A DNA stretch of 64,000 bases from Ornithinibacillus bavariensis (lineage in GTDB: Bacteria; Bacillota; Bacilli; Bacillales; Amphibacillaceae). Position 1 is the stretch's first letter; the number at the start of each line of letters is the position of its first letter. A model generated the notes under the pieces. It did not search any database, was not told the DNA's origin, and was given only the letters and a program-made list of their open reading frames with translations. The stretch covers positions 186,001-250,000 of the forward strand of contig NZ_BORP01000005.1 in the NCBI RefSeq assembly GCF_018333235.1, in the 5' to 3' direction. Of the stretch, positions 46,111 through 53,739 are shown piece after piece. A program made the translations under genes and the position numbers.

Positions 46111-46584
46111 TTATCGACCTTTCTTCAAACTACCCTCGTATGCATGAAAAGACACATGTTCTGTATCCTTTAAAAAACTCATTGCTCTTCTATATTTCTC
46201 CGTACGCTCATAATCTTTCTCAGTAGGGTTCGTTATTCGACTTAAATCAGAATTGTGTTTTAAATCAGCTATCTTTACCACTCTTGCAAGGTGATTAGTT
46301 TTAACTAATTCAATATAATCGAAGTACCGTGACTGAGGACGTTTCGTTAAAACCTCAACTGCTGCAATAACTTTTTCTGGAATCCCTGATTCTCTTAAAC
46401 TTTGAATAGTTATTTTAGTATCTTCTAACACATCATGAAGTAATGCTACAGCTTTTTCTTCCTCTGATTTTACAAGGCTTGCAACATAAATAGGATGTTC
46501 AATATAATCAGTAACCTTATCTTTTTGCTTCTGCCCTTTATGAGCTTCTTTTGCAATAATTAACGCTTTTTCATACAAATTCAA
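46111..46584 (-). CDS. Stand-alone HD hydrolase, (p)ppGpp hydrolase-like (MESH1/SAH type)
   Basis: About 157 residues from TTG 46584 (AGGAG at 9 bases; the TTG three codons earlier overlaps the site). Motifs of the RelA/SpoT hydrolase domain in order: AHKGQKQKD, IEHPIYVASL (metal His), ALLHDVLEDT (metal His-Asp and the catalytic Glu-Asp pair), VKIADLKHN (metal Asp, Asn). No synthetase domain. It should remove pyrophosphate from (p)ppGpp or a related nucleotide. Lies between the relaxase and DUF3173 genes inside the IME, 26 bases after the relaxase. Confidence 0.82.
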   Translation of the reverse strand: MNLYEKALIIAKEAHKGQKQKDKVTDYIEHPIYVASLVKSEEEKAVALLHDVLEDTKITIQSLRESGIPEKVIAAVEVLTKRPQSRYFDYIELVKTNHLARVVKIADLKHNSDLSRITNPTEKDYERTEKYRRAMSFLKDTEHVSFHAYEGSLKKGR

Positions 46585-46619
46585 ATATATCAACTCCTAT
46601 AAGTAGTGACTGTTTTTCT

Positions 46620-47648
46620 TTAATATTCATCTTCGCTGATAAGTTCAAATATGCGTTGTTCAATTAATGTCCGATCGGAATCTGTTATTTTTTCCTTTCC
46701 CATAAGTATTAACTCTTTCAAGTAAAGCTCGGCATATTCTTCTCCATATACTCTAGCAAATGACTCATAAACCATACTGATTGATTTTACGGTAGATTTT
46801 TCAATCCACCCTTTCTTTTTCTTTAAAGTAATCTTGTCACGAGTTACTTTTAAAGGTATCGTTTCAATACCATCTATAAATTTTTGCCACCATTTCATAG
46901 TTGGCAATCTATTTTTATTATGAAAATCACTAGCTTTTTTAGGCTGAGTTTTGAAACAATAGTGAGCTGACAAAATTCCTTTTACTATAACACTTAGAGG
47001 CTTTCCACCTTTTATATGAAAGCCTACTTGCATAGCCTTCCCGTCAGTCAACTCAAGTTCCCACCTTACCCATTTTTCAATATTTACAACCTCATCAGTA
47101 TTATCTTTTCTTTCCTGTTTCTTATCATAAATTCTCAATATTTGAGGAGATGAGCCAATATACAAAGAAAATCCTGTCAATTTTCCATCAAGAATTCTAC
47201 CACTATTAATTTCAATGAATTTATGGCTTTTTGTACTCAACTGCCCTCGTTTTATATAGTCTTGTAACACCTTAACACTTGGGGTTGAATCATCAAAAAT
47301 ATCTAAAGCTAGGTCAATTCTTGTTATTTTACCTTGCATATCTAAAATAAATGAAATGAATCCATGCCAGTGCCACCCATCTACCCTAGACATATATTCT
47401 TCATATTGTCGACATGCTTGCCCAGACAAATCTACGAGAATACTGCTATGATTTTTAGATGAATGAAGTTTAATATTTGCAAAACTTATAGAATCATCAT
47501 AAGTGGGGTAAGGTGACCCCTTAACCTCCGAAGAAAATTCGGAGATAGGGATTCCTAATATTTCATTAGCAACTATCGTAAAATCGCTATTTGGAATTGA
47601 AAATCGCAAGTAATCAATTAAACACTGATTACTTAGCTTTCGGCTCAT
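46620..47648 (-). CDS. Rep_trans/MobT-type replication initiator or relaxase
   Basis: 342 residues. The central KITRIDLALDIFDD motif near residue 115 and ILRIYDKKQER near 180 (candidate catalytic Tyr and metal-site residues) fit the replication initiation factor family (PF02486), which includes ICEBs1 NicK and Tn916 Orf20. It should nick the element's origin for rolling-circle replication and mobilisation. It overlaps the 167-residue gene upstream by 20 bases. The hairpin region at 48180-48420 is the likely target. Confidence 0.85.
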   Translation of the reverse strand: MSRKLSNQCLIDYLRFSIPNSDFTIVANEILGIPISEFSSEVKGSPYPTYDDSISFANIKLHSSKNHSSILVDLSGQACRQYEEYMSRVDGWHWHGFISFILDMQGKITRIDLALDIFDDSTPSVKVLQDYIKRGQLSTKSHKFIEINSGRILDGKLTGFSLYIGSSPQILRIYDKKQERKDNTDEVVNIEKWVRWELELTDGKAMQVGFHIKGGKPLSVIVKGILSAHYCFKTQPKKASDFHNKNRLPTMKWWQKFIDGIETIPLKVTRDKITLKKKKGWIEKSTVKSISMVYESFARVYGEEYAELYLKELILMGKEKITDSDRTLIEQRIFELISEDEY

Positions 47649-48132
47649 TTACTTCCCCAATATTATAACTTTCAGCCTCGATTTTTATTTCAGAATACTG
47701 CCATGTATCTACCATAGGCTTTCCTTGTCCTACAAAGGATTTCTTTTGAACCTTTCTCGGTTTCACATGAAGCCCTTTAAAGGTAATAGGAATGAATTCT
47801 CCATCTTCAAAACTATCAAAGATAGGTAAACTATCTTGATTTTCAACTACCACAGTGATAGGAGAACCAATTTCTGTACTACCATTTCCCAAAACCAATT
47901 CAATAAAATGTCTATCATAGACTTTGAAAGCAATACTATACTTACCAGTTTCTACAAGCTCACCATTTGCATTTCTCTCTCTTGCCACTCTAGATGTAAA
48001 ATCATCTTTCTGAACCACCATAGCTGACGGAACTTTGAATTGTGAAATATCAAAATGTAACTCACCTAAATCGATATTCTCTGAATCATTTAAAGAGATT
48101 AGTTTTGAAGATTTCATAATTAATTTTGCCAT
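47629..48132 (-). CDS. Hypothetical protein upstream of relaxase (possible ssDNA-binding or auxiliary protein)
   Basis: 167 residues from ATG 48132, with AAAGGAG 9 bases upstream; a longer reading has no site. No membrane segment; beta-rich with KYSIAFKVYDRHFIELVLG and ITFKGLHVKPRKVQKKSF. Position just before the relaxase and after the candidate origin is where mobile elements encode relaxosome or single-strand-binding helpers. I cannot confirm an OB fold from sequence. A TATAAT -10 lies at 48166-48171. Confidence 0.55.
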   Translation of the reverse strand: MAKLIMKSSKLISLNDSENIDLGELHFDISQFKVPSAMVVQKDDFTSRVARERNANGELVETGKYSIAFKVYDRHFIELVLGNGSTEIGSPITVVVENQDSLPIFDSFEDGEFIPITFKGLHVKPRKVQKKSFVGQGKPMVDTWQYSEIKIEAESYNIGEVNEPKAK

Positions 48133-48179
48133 GTTTATTAGCTCCTTTTTCAACAGAAATTTTGTATTATACTAATCCC

Positions 48180-48420
48180 CAGTCTCGGGATTTTCGTCAG
48201 TCCTTCACGCTTAGAGCCCCAACGTTTTCCACGATTTTCGTTGAGGGAGATTCACCCGTGTTACTCAACGGGTGCTACGCTTTTTTATAGTTCCTCATGT
48301 TGAGCAAAGAACGCTCAACATGAAGCCATCATTTTTCACAAACGTTTTCGGACATTCCATTCGGATGGCTCCGCCACCGCCTCAAACCTTCGCAAAAAAT
48401 GACGGTTAGTTGTGAGTTGT
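48180..48420. other. Candidate oriT / rolling-circle origin of the IME
   Basis: Non-coding, more GC-rich than the element, and dense in dyads: CACCCGT / ACGGGTG (48253-48274, 8-base loop GTTACTCA), TCATGTTGAGC / GCTCAACATGA (48295-48323, 11-bp perfect), and an imperfect CGGA / TCCG cluster near 48349-48374. It separates the coupling-protein and relaxase gene blocks, the place where Tn916 and ICEBs1 carry oriT. The first hairpin resembles nic hairpins of this class in form only. Confidence 0.55.
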
Positions 48421-48459
48421 GGCTGAAACATTTTAATACTGCTACATTCTCAGAACGTT

Positions 48460-48666
48460 CTATTTGCCACTTTCTCCGTAAATAGAGTAACTAAAGTCAA
48501 TATAATCCTCCATTTCCTTCCCAGAGGGCCAAAGTAACCTTTGATATTCTCTACCTCCATCAATAGCAATAGCACCACATTCGCACCGTTGAAAATCATG
48601 GGTATATTTTGATTCGATAATACTGTTACATTTTTTACACCTTACCTTGTTCACAATTACTTTCAT
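48460..48666 (-). CDS. Small zinc-ribbon protein
   Basis: 68 residues. VRCKKCNSIIESKYTHDFQRCECGAIAIDGG gives CxxC and CxC pairs forming a zinc ribbon, followed by an acidic tail. Similar small ribbon proteins occur in mobile elements and phages; the role is unknown. Starts 2 bases after the coupling ATPase stop, with GGAAGG as site. Confidence 0.65.
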   Translation of the reverse strand: MKVIVNKVRCKKCNSIIESKYTHDFQRCECGAIAIDGGREYQRLLWPSGKEMEDYIDFSYSIYGESGK

Positions 48667-48668
48667 GT

Positions 48669-50048
48669 TTACCTTCCTTGCATTAAGTTTTCTATTTCCG
48701 CTATGAAATCAAACTCCTTGTCTATATAAGGAGTTTCAAAATAGACAGGGGCTGTGTGTTTGCCATCGATTTGAATATAACCGCCACCTTTTTCTATAAC
48801 CGTCTTATATTCAACATTATTCGTATCAAAAATCATATTATATCCAATCGAGTCCATAGCGCCTAAGCCAGCTTTGAATCCCATTTGTGCCCTAATATTT
48901 GTTGGTAGGTCATCTGCTGATGGTCGTTGCATAAGTATTTCAATCATTACCCCCGCCTGTCTTCCTTTCATTACAAGCGTAAATACATAATCTAGAGCTT
49001 CCTTAGCTACTTTCTTATCTACCGAATGCATAAAGGCAGAGAACTCGTCAAAGATTATGATTACTGGAGGTAATCCAAAATCTCTATATGTTTTTCCAAA
49101 GGCGGATACGTCATTAAAATAGTCTGTATATCTTTGCTCCATCAATTCGACAGTTTCTCGTAGTATTCGGCATATTTGATTAGCTTCAGTTGCAACCTTA
49201 TTTTCAAACCCTGTAACAAATCGAAGTAAGCTCAAATCTGCTTTTTTAGGGTCAATGATTCGTAAATCAGCCTGTGGAGATAATTTCAGATATGAAACTA
49301 TCTTTCCTAAAATAAAGAAGGATTTACCTGAACCAGTTCCACCGACTATTAATGAATGCGGAACCTTATGAAGCTCATAAGATATATTCCCAGTGATTTT
49401 GATTTCATCTGAATCATTTACGCTAGTTACTGTAGAATCTAAAGCTATACGTTCATCTTTATGCTTTAAAAATACATATTCAGCATAATGTACAGTCTGA
49501 TTGGTAGAGTCTAGCTCTAACCCTAAACTGGATTCCAAATTTTCCCCTAATTTAGTTGCTTCACTTGTAAAACGGTCACCATCACGCATTATTCTTACAA
49601 ATACATGCTTATCTGTCTCTTTGTATTTAATCCGTATAACTCTTGTAATTCGCTTTTCTCTTACCACTTTGTCTTTATTAGTAGTTTCAAAGTATTCTTC
49701 ATCATATAGTTTTAGAGAACCTATCATGTAAGCTAGATTATTAGCAATCCATGACTTATTTCTTTTAAACAAGGCTAAATATCCCTTGATACTTAAATAA
49801 GTTGTACCTAACCAAAATACGATTAAAAGACCTATTAGGAGTAAGTTGATTAAACCTCCCAAAAAATTTATTCGAGGAATGGCATTTCCCACCTTATCCC
49901 AGAAAATTGACAAAGAAATAAAGATAACTAGCAACCCAAGGCATTTGATTAAAAAGGTATTCTTTTTTTGAGGAAAAACTACATCTTTCCATTCATCACC
50001 TTTTTTCCGTGTTACTCTTAAAAACTTATTTAATATACTCAACATCAT
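48669..50048 (-). CDS. FtsK/SpoIIIE-type coupling ATPase (TcpA-like)
   Basis: 459 residues. Two N-terminal membrane segments (about 30-50, 62-92), then a RecA-like motor. Walker A IVGGTGSGKSFF near residue 235, Walker B PPVIIIFDEFSAF near 335, and RPSADDLPTNIRAQMGFK near 380 are typical of the Tn916 Orf21/ICEBs1 ConQ group. It should deliver the relaxase-bound strand to a conjugation pore supplied by another element. GGGGGAG precedes the start. Confidence 0.88.
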   Translation of the reverse strand: MMLSILNKFLRVTRKKGDEWKDVVFPQKKNTFLIKCLGLLVIFISLSIFWDKVGNAIPRINFLGGLINLLLIGLLIVFWLGTTYLSIKGYLALFKRNKSWIANNLAYMIGSLKLYDEEYFETTNKDKVVREKRITRVIRIKYKETDKHVFVRIMRDGDRFTSEATKLGENLESSLGLELDSTNQTVHYAEYVFLKHKDERIALDSTVTSVNDSDEIKITGNISYELHKVPHSLIVGGTGSGKSFFILGKIVSYLKLSPQADLRIIDPKKADLSLLRFVTGFENKVATEANQICRILRETVELMEQRYTDYFNDVSAFGKTYRDFGLPPVIIIFDEFSAFMHSVDKKVAKEALDYVFTLVMKGRQAGVMIEILMQRPSADDLPTNIRAQMGFKAGLGAMDSIGYNMIFDTNNVEYKTVIEKGGGYIQIDGKHTAPVYFETPYIDKEFDFIAEIENLMQGR

Positions 50049-50070
50049 GGATTGCTCCCCCCTTCAAATC

Positions 50071-50397
50071 CTATTTTTTTAGCTTTACTCGATTCTCTAT
50101 TAACTTTACAAGTCCTACATGAATTAACTTGCCAAGTAATATTAAAAAAATCGCTAATACAAGCACTATCCAAAAAACTTGCACAACGTCAAAACTATAA
50201 TTAGCAAATCCTTCTCCAAAAGTGTCAAACTCTATCCAACCATAATGAATGTTGGGGTTCCAAGGTTCTTCATAAGCTCTTCCGAAATCGTTAACCCCCG
50301 ATAACCAATTACCTAGTAATAAATAAGTAATGGTAAATGGTATAAGAGTGATAACTATCTCAAATAAGAGCTTTACCACTTTGATTCTGTTTCTCAT
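50071..50397 (-). CDS. Small two-segment membrane protein of the IME, copy 2
   Basis: 108 residues from ATG 50397 (MRNRIKVVKLLFEIVITLIPFTITYLLLGNWLSG). This start aligns exactly with the paralogue upstream; the longer reading adds five residues. Two membrane segments (about 8-30 and 70-95) enclose an acidic, Tyr/Trp-rich loop, followed by a basic tail. Position before the coupling ATPase matches small membrane proteins of Tn916-like transfer regions, but I recognise no family. Confidence 0.55.
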   Translation of the reverse strand: MRNRIKVVKLLFEIVITLIPFTITYLLLGNWLSGVNDFGRAYEEPWNPNIHYGWIEFDTFGEGFANYSFDVVQVFWIVLVLAIFLILLGKLIHVGLVKLIENRVKLKK

Positions 50398-50437
50398 AAT
50401 ACATCTTTCCATTCATCTATTATTCGCCTTATCAATT

Positions 50438-50854
50438 CTACTCAATTACACTTTTTATTTTTACTCGTTTTGCTATCACCCTCATTACTGCCAAAGCCAA
50501 CATTCTACCAATTATAATTAGCAAGAAAGACAATATTAATCCTATCCAAAATACTTCTAATATATCAATCTGATGTAATCCTAAGTCATTTGGTAATATA
50601 TAAAGGTCTTCATACCAATACCAAGGAGTCTCAGAAGCTAGCATTTGTAAACCAGTAAATGCGCCCTCATCATTTAAGTTTCGGAAATATATAATAACTT
50701 CGTAAAGAAAATTTGGATCGTTCTCATAGCCTTTAGGATAGTTAGAAACCCTCGATAAATAATTTCCTAGTAACAAATAAGAAATGGTAAAAGGCAAAAA
50801 GGTTATAACAGTTTCAAAAATAAATTTGTTTACAACTTTGATTTTGTTTTTCAT
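50438..50854 (-). CDS. Small two-segment membrane protein of the IME, copy 1
   Basis: 138 residues, GGAGGG site. Paralogue of the next gene: MKNKIKVVNKFIFETVITFLPFTISYLLLGNYLS and a matching C-terminal segment (VFWIGLILSFLLIIIGRMLAL) with a basic tail, but a loop about 30 residues longer. The two arose by tandem duplication and then diverged mainly in the outer loop. Function unknown; exclusion or surface contact is only a guess. Confidence 0.55.
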   Translation of the reverse strand: MKNKIKVVNKFIFETVITFLPFTISYLLLGNYLSRVSNYPKGYENDPNFLYEVIIYFRNLNDEGAFTGLQMLASETPWYWYEDLYILPNDLGLHQIDILEVFWIGLILSFLLIIIGRMLALAVMRVIAKRVKIKSVIE

Positions 50855-50929
50855 TTTCCCTCCAAATTTTGTACCAGAGAGTAACTATTTTAAGCTACTC
50901 TCTATTTGTTCTACCGATTTCGTCAACAA

Positions 50930-51148
50930 TCAATGAACTATTGATTGATTATTTAATTCTTTACGACGTTTGAGACATTCAACAACATAGGAACTTTTTG
51001 ATTCAATAGCTGAAATCATAGAATCTAATTCTTCATTTGTATATAAATAGCGAGCTGTTGATAAATTAGAAACTTGATTTAATACAGAATCAGCTTTTTC
51101 TAACCTTTTCTTTTTCAATCGTAAAGACTTTTCTCTTTTGTCCATCAT
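50930..51148 (-). CDS. Small charged protein of the IME
   Basis: About 72 residues. AGGAGGTGA precedes clustered starts GTG 51154, ATG 51148 and ATG 51145; the ATGs have 5 and 8-base spacing. Strongly basic N-terminus (KREKSLRLKKKRLEK) then helices; no recognised DNA-binding fold, though size and charge allow it. It is driven by the promoter at 51199-51227, which carries the shared operator. Confidence 0.5.
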   Translation of the reverse strand: MMDKREKSLRLKKKRLEKADSVLNQVSNLSTARYLYTNEELDSMISAIESKSSYVVECLKRRKELNNQSIVH

Positions 51149-51166
51149 TTTCACCTCCTATTTAAA

Positions 51167-51234
51167 GGCTCTCTAGTGAGCGCCCTATTTATATTCCCAT
51201 TCTACAGTACATAATCGCAACGGTCAAGTGACCG
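51167..51234 (-). promoter_or_regulatory. IME promoter with two palindromic operators
   Basis: Minus strand TTGACC (plus 51222-51227), 17-base spacer, TAGAAT (51199-51204). The -35 box lies inside the dyad CGGTCACTTGACCG (51221-51234). A second near-perfect dyad, GGCTCTCTAGTGAGCGCC (plus strand, 51167-51184), lies downstream of the transcript start. Repressor control is the simplest reading. Confidence 0.65.
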
Positions 51235-51295
51235 CCCTTACATTTTAAAAAAAAAGACAAAATTTCTAAATGAATTAAGTCTTTTTATATTAATT

Positions 51296-51676
51296 TTAAT
51301 CAAGCATATTATTCTGTTTTAATATTGCTGCGTATATTACTAATTTAACTACAAACGCTCTGTAAACCCTCTTAGTACCGAAAACTGCAAGAAACTTTCT
51401 TTGTAACTCGTCAATCCCATCTAAAACGCTCTTATCAATATTTAATGTAGTATCGACTCCAACAATAGACTTATCATTATTATCAGTAACATTAGGAATA
51501 GGACTTGCGTTAACCTTTTCCCATTTAATAGATGGCAAATCAGGTTGTATAGATTTAAACGCTGAACCCAATACATAACCATTTGTTACAGTAATATTAG
51601 GGTCGCCATAAGTAAGTCTTTTATACTCTTGAAAAGCTAACACTGTTGAACGGCTTAGTTTTATTTTTATTCTCAC
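51296..51676 (-). CDS. Hypothetical protein of the IME (126 residues)
   Basis: GTG start at 51676 with GAGGTGAA at 5 bases. Opens MRIKIKLSRSTVLAFQEYKRLTYG, with no membrane segment until a mildly hydrophobic helix near the end (RAFVVKLVIYAAILK). First gene of the element on the guaA side, read from its own operator-bearing promoter. It could be the element's own regulator, because no other regulator is recognisable, but no DNA-binding motif is certain. Confidence 0.55.
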   Translation of the reverse strand: MRIKIKLSRSTVLAFQEYKRLTYGDPNITVTNGYVLGSAFKSIQPDLPSIKWEKVNASPIPNVTDNNDKSIVGVDTTLNIDKSVLDGIDELQRKFLAVFGTKRVYRAFVVKLVIYAAILKQNNMLD

Positions 51677-51694
51677 CTATATTCACCTCAACTT

Positions 51695-51731
51695 ATTTTA
51701 TCTAACAAATCCCTTATCAGTCAATAGACCG
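51695..51731 (-). promoter_or_regulatory. IME promoter of the 126-residue gene with shared operator
   Basis: Minus strand TTGACT (plus 51719-51724), 18-base spacer, TAAAAT (51695-51700). The -35 lies inside CGGTCTATTGACTG (51718-51731), a variant of the operator CGGTCACTTGACCG at 51221-51234, in the same orientation and at the same place relative to the -35. Confidence 0.62.
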
Positions 51732-51753
51732 ACTGAAATATAAACCAAAAAAC

Positions 51754-51783
51754 AACCAACTTTTATCTTCCGAAAAGCTGGTT
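51754..51783 (-). terminator. Intrinsic terminator downstream of guaA (inside IME)
   Basis: Minus strand AACCAGCTTTT / AAAAGTTGGTT (one GU) followed by GTTTTTT. It would stop guaA transcripts 175 bases past the gene, before the IME promoters. Confidence 0.75.
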
Positions 51784-51848
51784 ATTTATTTACAAAGTTT
51801 TAGGGAATTCTATATTTAAAGCATATTTTATAAAAAAACATCCATTTT

Positions 51849-51868
51849 TGGTGGTGTTATTGGTGGGG
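51849..51868 (+). repeat. Paired integrase arm-site candidates, guaA end
   Basis: TGGTGGTG (51849-51856) and TGGTGGGG (51861-51868), period 12, matching the pair at 44276-44295. They lie about 90 bases inside the guaA-side att core. Confidence 0.6.
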
Positions 51869-51956
51869 AACCATTTTAGTAAAAGCCTATTTCACATAGA
51901 TAATATATTTATAAACCCTGTAAAATAGGCTATTACAATCTAAATTAGGTTAGTTC

Positions 51957-51969
51957 CTTATTCCCACTC
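51957..51969. other. guaA-side attachment site core
   Basis: cttattcccactc, formed by the last codons and stop of guaA. Partner of 44200-44212. Because the core includes the stop codon, insertion keeps guaA intact. Confidence 0.75.
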
Positions 51970-53490
51970 AATCGTTGCAGGTGGCTTACTTGTAATGTCA
52001 TACACGACTCTGTTAATATGCTCAACCTCATTCACAATACGTGTGGAGACCTTCTCTAAAACATCAAACGGAATACGTGCCCAATCTGATGTCATGCCAT
52101 CAATAGATGTAACAGCACGAATACCTATAGTATAATCATATGTCCGAGTATCTCCCATTACACCAACACTACGAATATTCGGTAGCACGGTAAAGTACTG
52201 CCAAATATCACGATCAAGCCCTGCATTAGCTATTTCTTCTCGTAAAATCGCATCCGATTCTCGAACAATTTCAAGCTTCTCTTCTGTTACCTCTCCTAAG
52301 ACACGAATTGCTAAACCAGGTCCTGGGAATGGTTGGCGCCAAACAATACGGTCTGGTAATCCTAGCTGTGTTCCAAGCTCTCGAACCTCGTCCTTGAATA
52401 AGGTTTTTAATGGCTCAATTAACTCAAACTGCATATCCTCAGGAAGACCACCTACATTGTGGTGTGATTTAATCGTTTGTGCAGTCTCTGTTCCACTTTC
52501 AATAATATCCGTGTACAGTGTTCCCTGTGCAAGGAAATCTATATCCGTAAGCTTTGCCGCTTCATCGTCAAATACATAAATAAATTCATTTCCAATAATT
52601 TTGCGCTTTTTCTCTGGGTCATCGACACCTTGTAATTTTGATAGGAATCGATCTTTTGCATCGACTTTAATCACCTTCATGTGAAAATCATCCGCAAATA
52701 TCTTCATAACATCGTCCGCTTCGTTCTTACGCAATAATCCATGATCAACAAATATACAAGTTAACTGATCCCCAATTGCTCTATGAATTAGTGCTGCTAC
52801 AACGGAAGAGTCCACACCGCCACTTAGTGCACACAGTACGTTACGATCACCGACTCTTTCTTTTATTGCAGCAATTTCCATCTCGATAAAGTTTTCAATT
52901 GTCCAATCACCAGAAGCTTCGCAAACATCAAACACAAAGTTACGAAGTAGTTGATTACCGAACTCAGAGTGGCGAACCTCAGGGTGGAATTGAACCCCGT
53001 ACATATTGTTCTCCTTATTGCTCATTGCAGCAATAGGTGTGGAAGGACTAGTTGCATCAACTGAAAATGACGGTGGAGTCTCTACAACCTTATCACCATG
53101 ACTCATCCAAACGGTTTGTTGTTCTGGAGTTTCATGGAAAAGAATTCGATTATTTTGTAGGCTGATAGTGGCTTTTCCATATTCACGGTTTTTAGATCTT
53201 TCTACTTTACCACCAAAATGCTGTGCCATTACCTGCATTCCATAGCATATTCCTAACACAGGAATTCCTAATTCAAATATCCGCTCATCCGGACGAAAGC
53301 TATTCTCATCATATACACTATGAGGACCACCAGATAAAATAATCCCTTTTGGATTTAATTCCTTAATTCTTTCTATCGTAATCTTATGAGAATGAAGCTC
53401 ACTATAAACACCGAACTCACGTATCCTTCTTGTAATCAATTGATTATATTGACTTCCAAAATCTAGAACTAGAATCATTTCATTATTCAT
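51958..53490 (-). CDS. guaA: GMP synthase (glutamine-hydrolysing)
   Basis: 510 residues from ATG 53490 ([17 protein letters not shown]), with AAGGAG at 7 bases; an ATG two codons earlier lies 1 base from the site. Converts XMP to GMP. Glutaminase domain: Cys in GICYGMQ, His/Glu in VQFHPEV. The ATP-pyrophosphatase domain has [10 protein letters not shown] near residue 225, and the C-terminal dimer domain ends in [11 protein letters not shown]. Controlled by a guanine riboswitch and terminator. The last 13 bases serve as attB for the IME. Flanked upstream by yebA-yeaD-yeaC-like genes as in B. subtilis. Confidence 0.97.
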   Translation of the reverse strand: MNNEMILVLDFGSQYNQLITRRIREFGVYSELHSHKITIERIKELNPKGIILSGGPHSVYDENSFRPDERIFELGIPVLGICYGMQVMAQHFGGKVERSKNREYGKATISLQNNRILFHETPEQQTVWMSHGDKVVETPPSFSVDATSPSTPIAAMSNKENNMYGVQFHPEVRHSEFGNQLLRNFVFDVCEASGDWTIENFIEMEIAAIKERVGDRNVLCALSGGVDSSVVAALIHRAIGDQLTCIFVDHGLLRKNEADDVMKIFADDFHMKVIKVDAKDRFLSKLQGVDDPEKKRKIIGNEFIYVFDDEAAKLTDIDFLAQGTLYTDIIESGTETAQTIKSHHNVGGLPEDMQFELIEPLKTLFKDEVRELGTQLGLPDRIVWRQPFPGPGLAIRVLGEVTEEKLEIVRESDAILREEIANAGLDRDIWQYFTVLPNIRSVGVMGDTRTYDYTIGIRAVTSIDGMTSDWARIPFDVLEKVSTRIVNEVEHINRVVYDITSKPPATIEWE

Positions 53491-53522
53491 TTCCATTCTC
53501 CTTACTTTTATATAAGTGCGAA

Positions 53523-53594
53523 TAAAAAAAACCTAGATTTCTCCTTAATCTATACAATGCAATCCAGCATTATACAAAAAAGGCAGAAATCTAG
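53523..53594 (-). terminator. Riboswitch-controlled terminator of the guaA leader
   Basis: Minus strand CTAGATTTCT pairs with AGAAATCTAG over a 42-base loop, followed by eight Ts, ending about 30 bases before guaA. The 5' half adjoins aptamer P1. Confidence 0.82.
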
Positions 53595-53611
53595 ATTTCA
53601 CCTAGACATTC

Positions 53612-53687
53612 CGCCTTCATAGTCAGGGCATTTACGGTGCCCCGGTAGAAACTTTCGAACCATATTATCGAGGATATACGAATGGCG
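53612..53687 (-). promoter_or_regulatory. Guanine riboswitch of guaA
   Basis: Minus strand P1 CGCC..TCGTAT with ATGAAGGCG, ATATGG, core GTTTCTACC, P3 with GTAAAT loop, and CTGACTATG with the specificity C. Guanine-class aptamer. Confidence 0.93.
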
Positions 53688-53710
53688 TAAAACAATATTA
53701 AGATAAACTT

Positions 53711-53739
53711 ATTTTACTAGTACTAAGAAATATGGTCAA
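53711..53739 (-). promoter_or_regulatory. Sigma-A promoter of guaA
   Basis: Minus strand TTGACC (53734-53739), 17-base spacer, TAAAAT (53711-53716). The -35 overlaps the last codons of the transglutaminase gene. No PurBox is seen nearby, unlike pur and pbuG. Confidence 0.85.

Larger units (their letters stand above)
44200..51969. mobile_element. Integrative and mobilizable element inserted at the guaA 3' end (about 7.8 kb)
   Basis: Bounded by 13-bp direct repeats (cttactcccactc at 44200-44212, cttattcccactc at 51957-51969), the second being the end of guaA. It carries a tyrosine integrase beside the distal end, a DUF3173 protein, a Rep_trans/MobT-like relaxase, an FtsK/TcpA coupling ATPase, a hairpin-rich oriT candidate and cargo. 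There is no VirB4, VirB6, lytic transglycosylase or other conjugation pore gene, so transfer would need a helper such as a Tn916/ICEBs1-type element. All genes read toward the integrase. Confidence 0.85.

Noticed and set aside
44200-51969. A full self-transmissible conjugative element
   Set aside because: No VirB4/ConE, VirB6, VirB3 or cell-wall hydrolase gene is present; only the relaxase and coupling ATPase.
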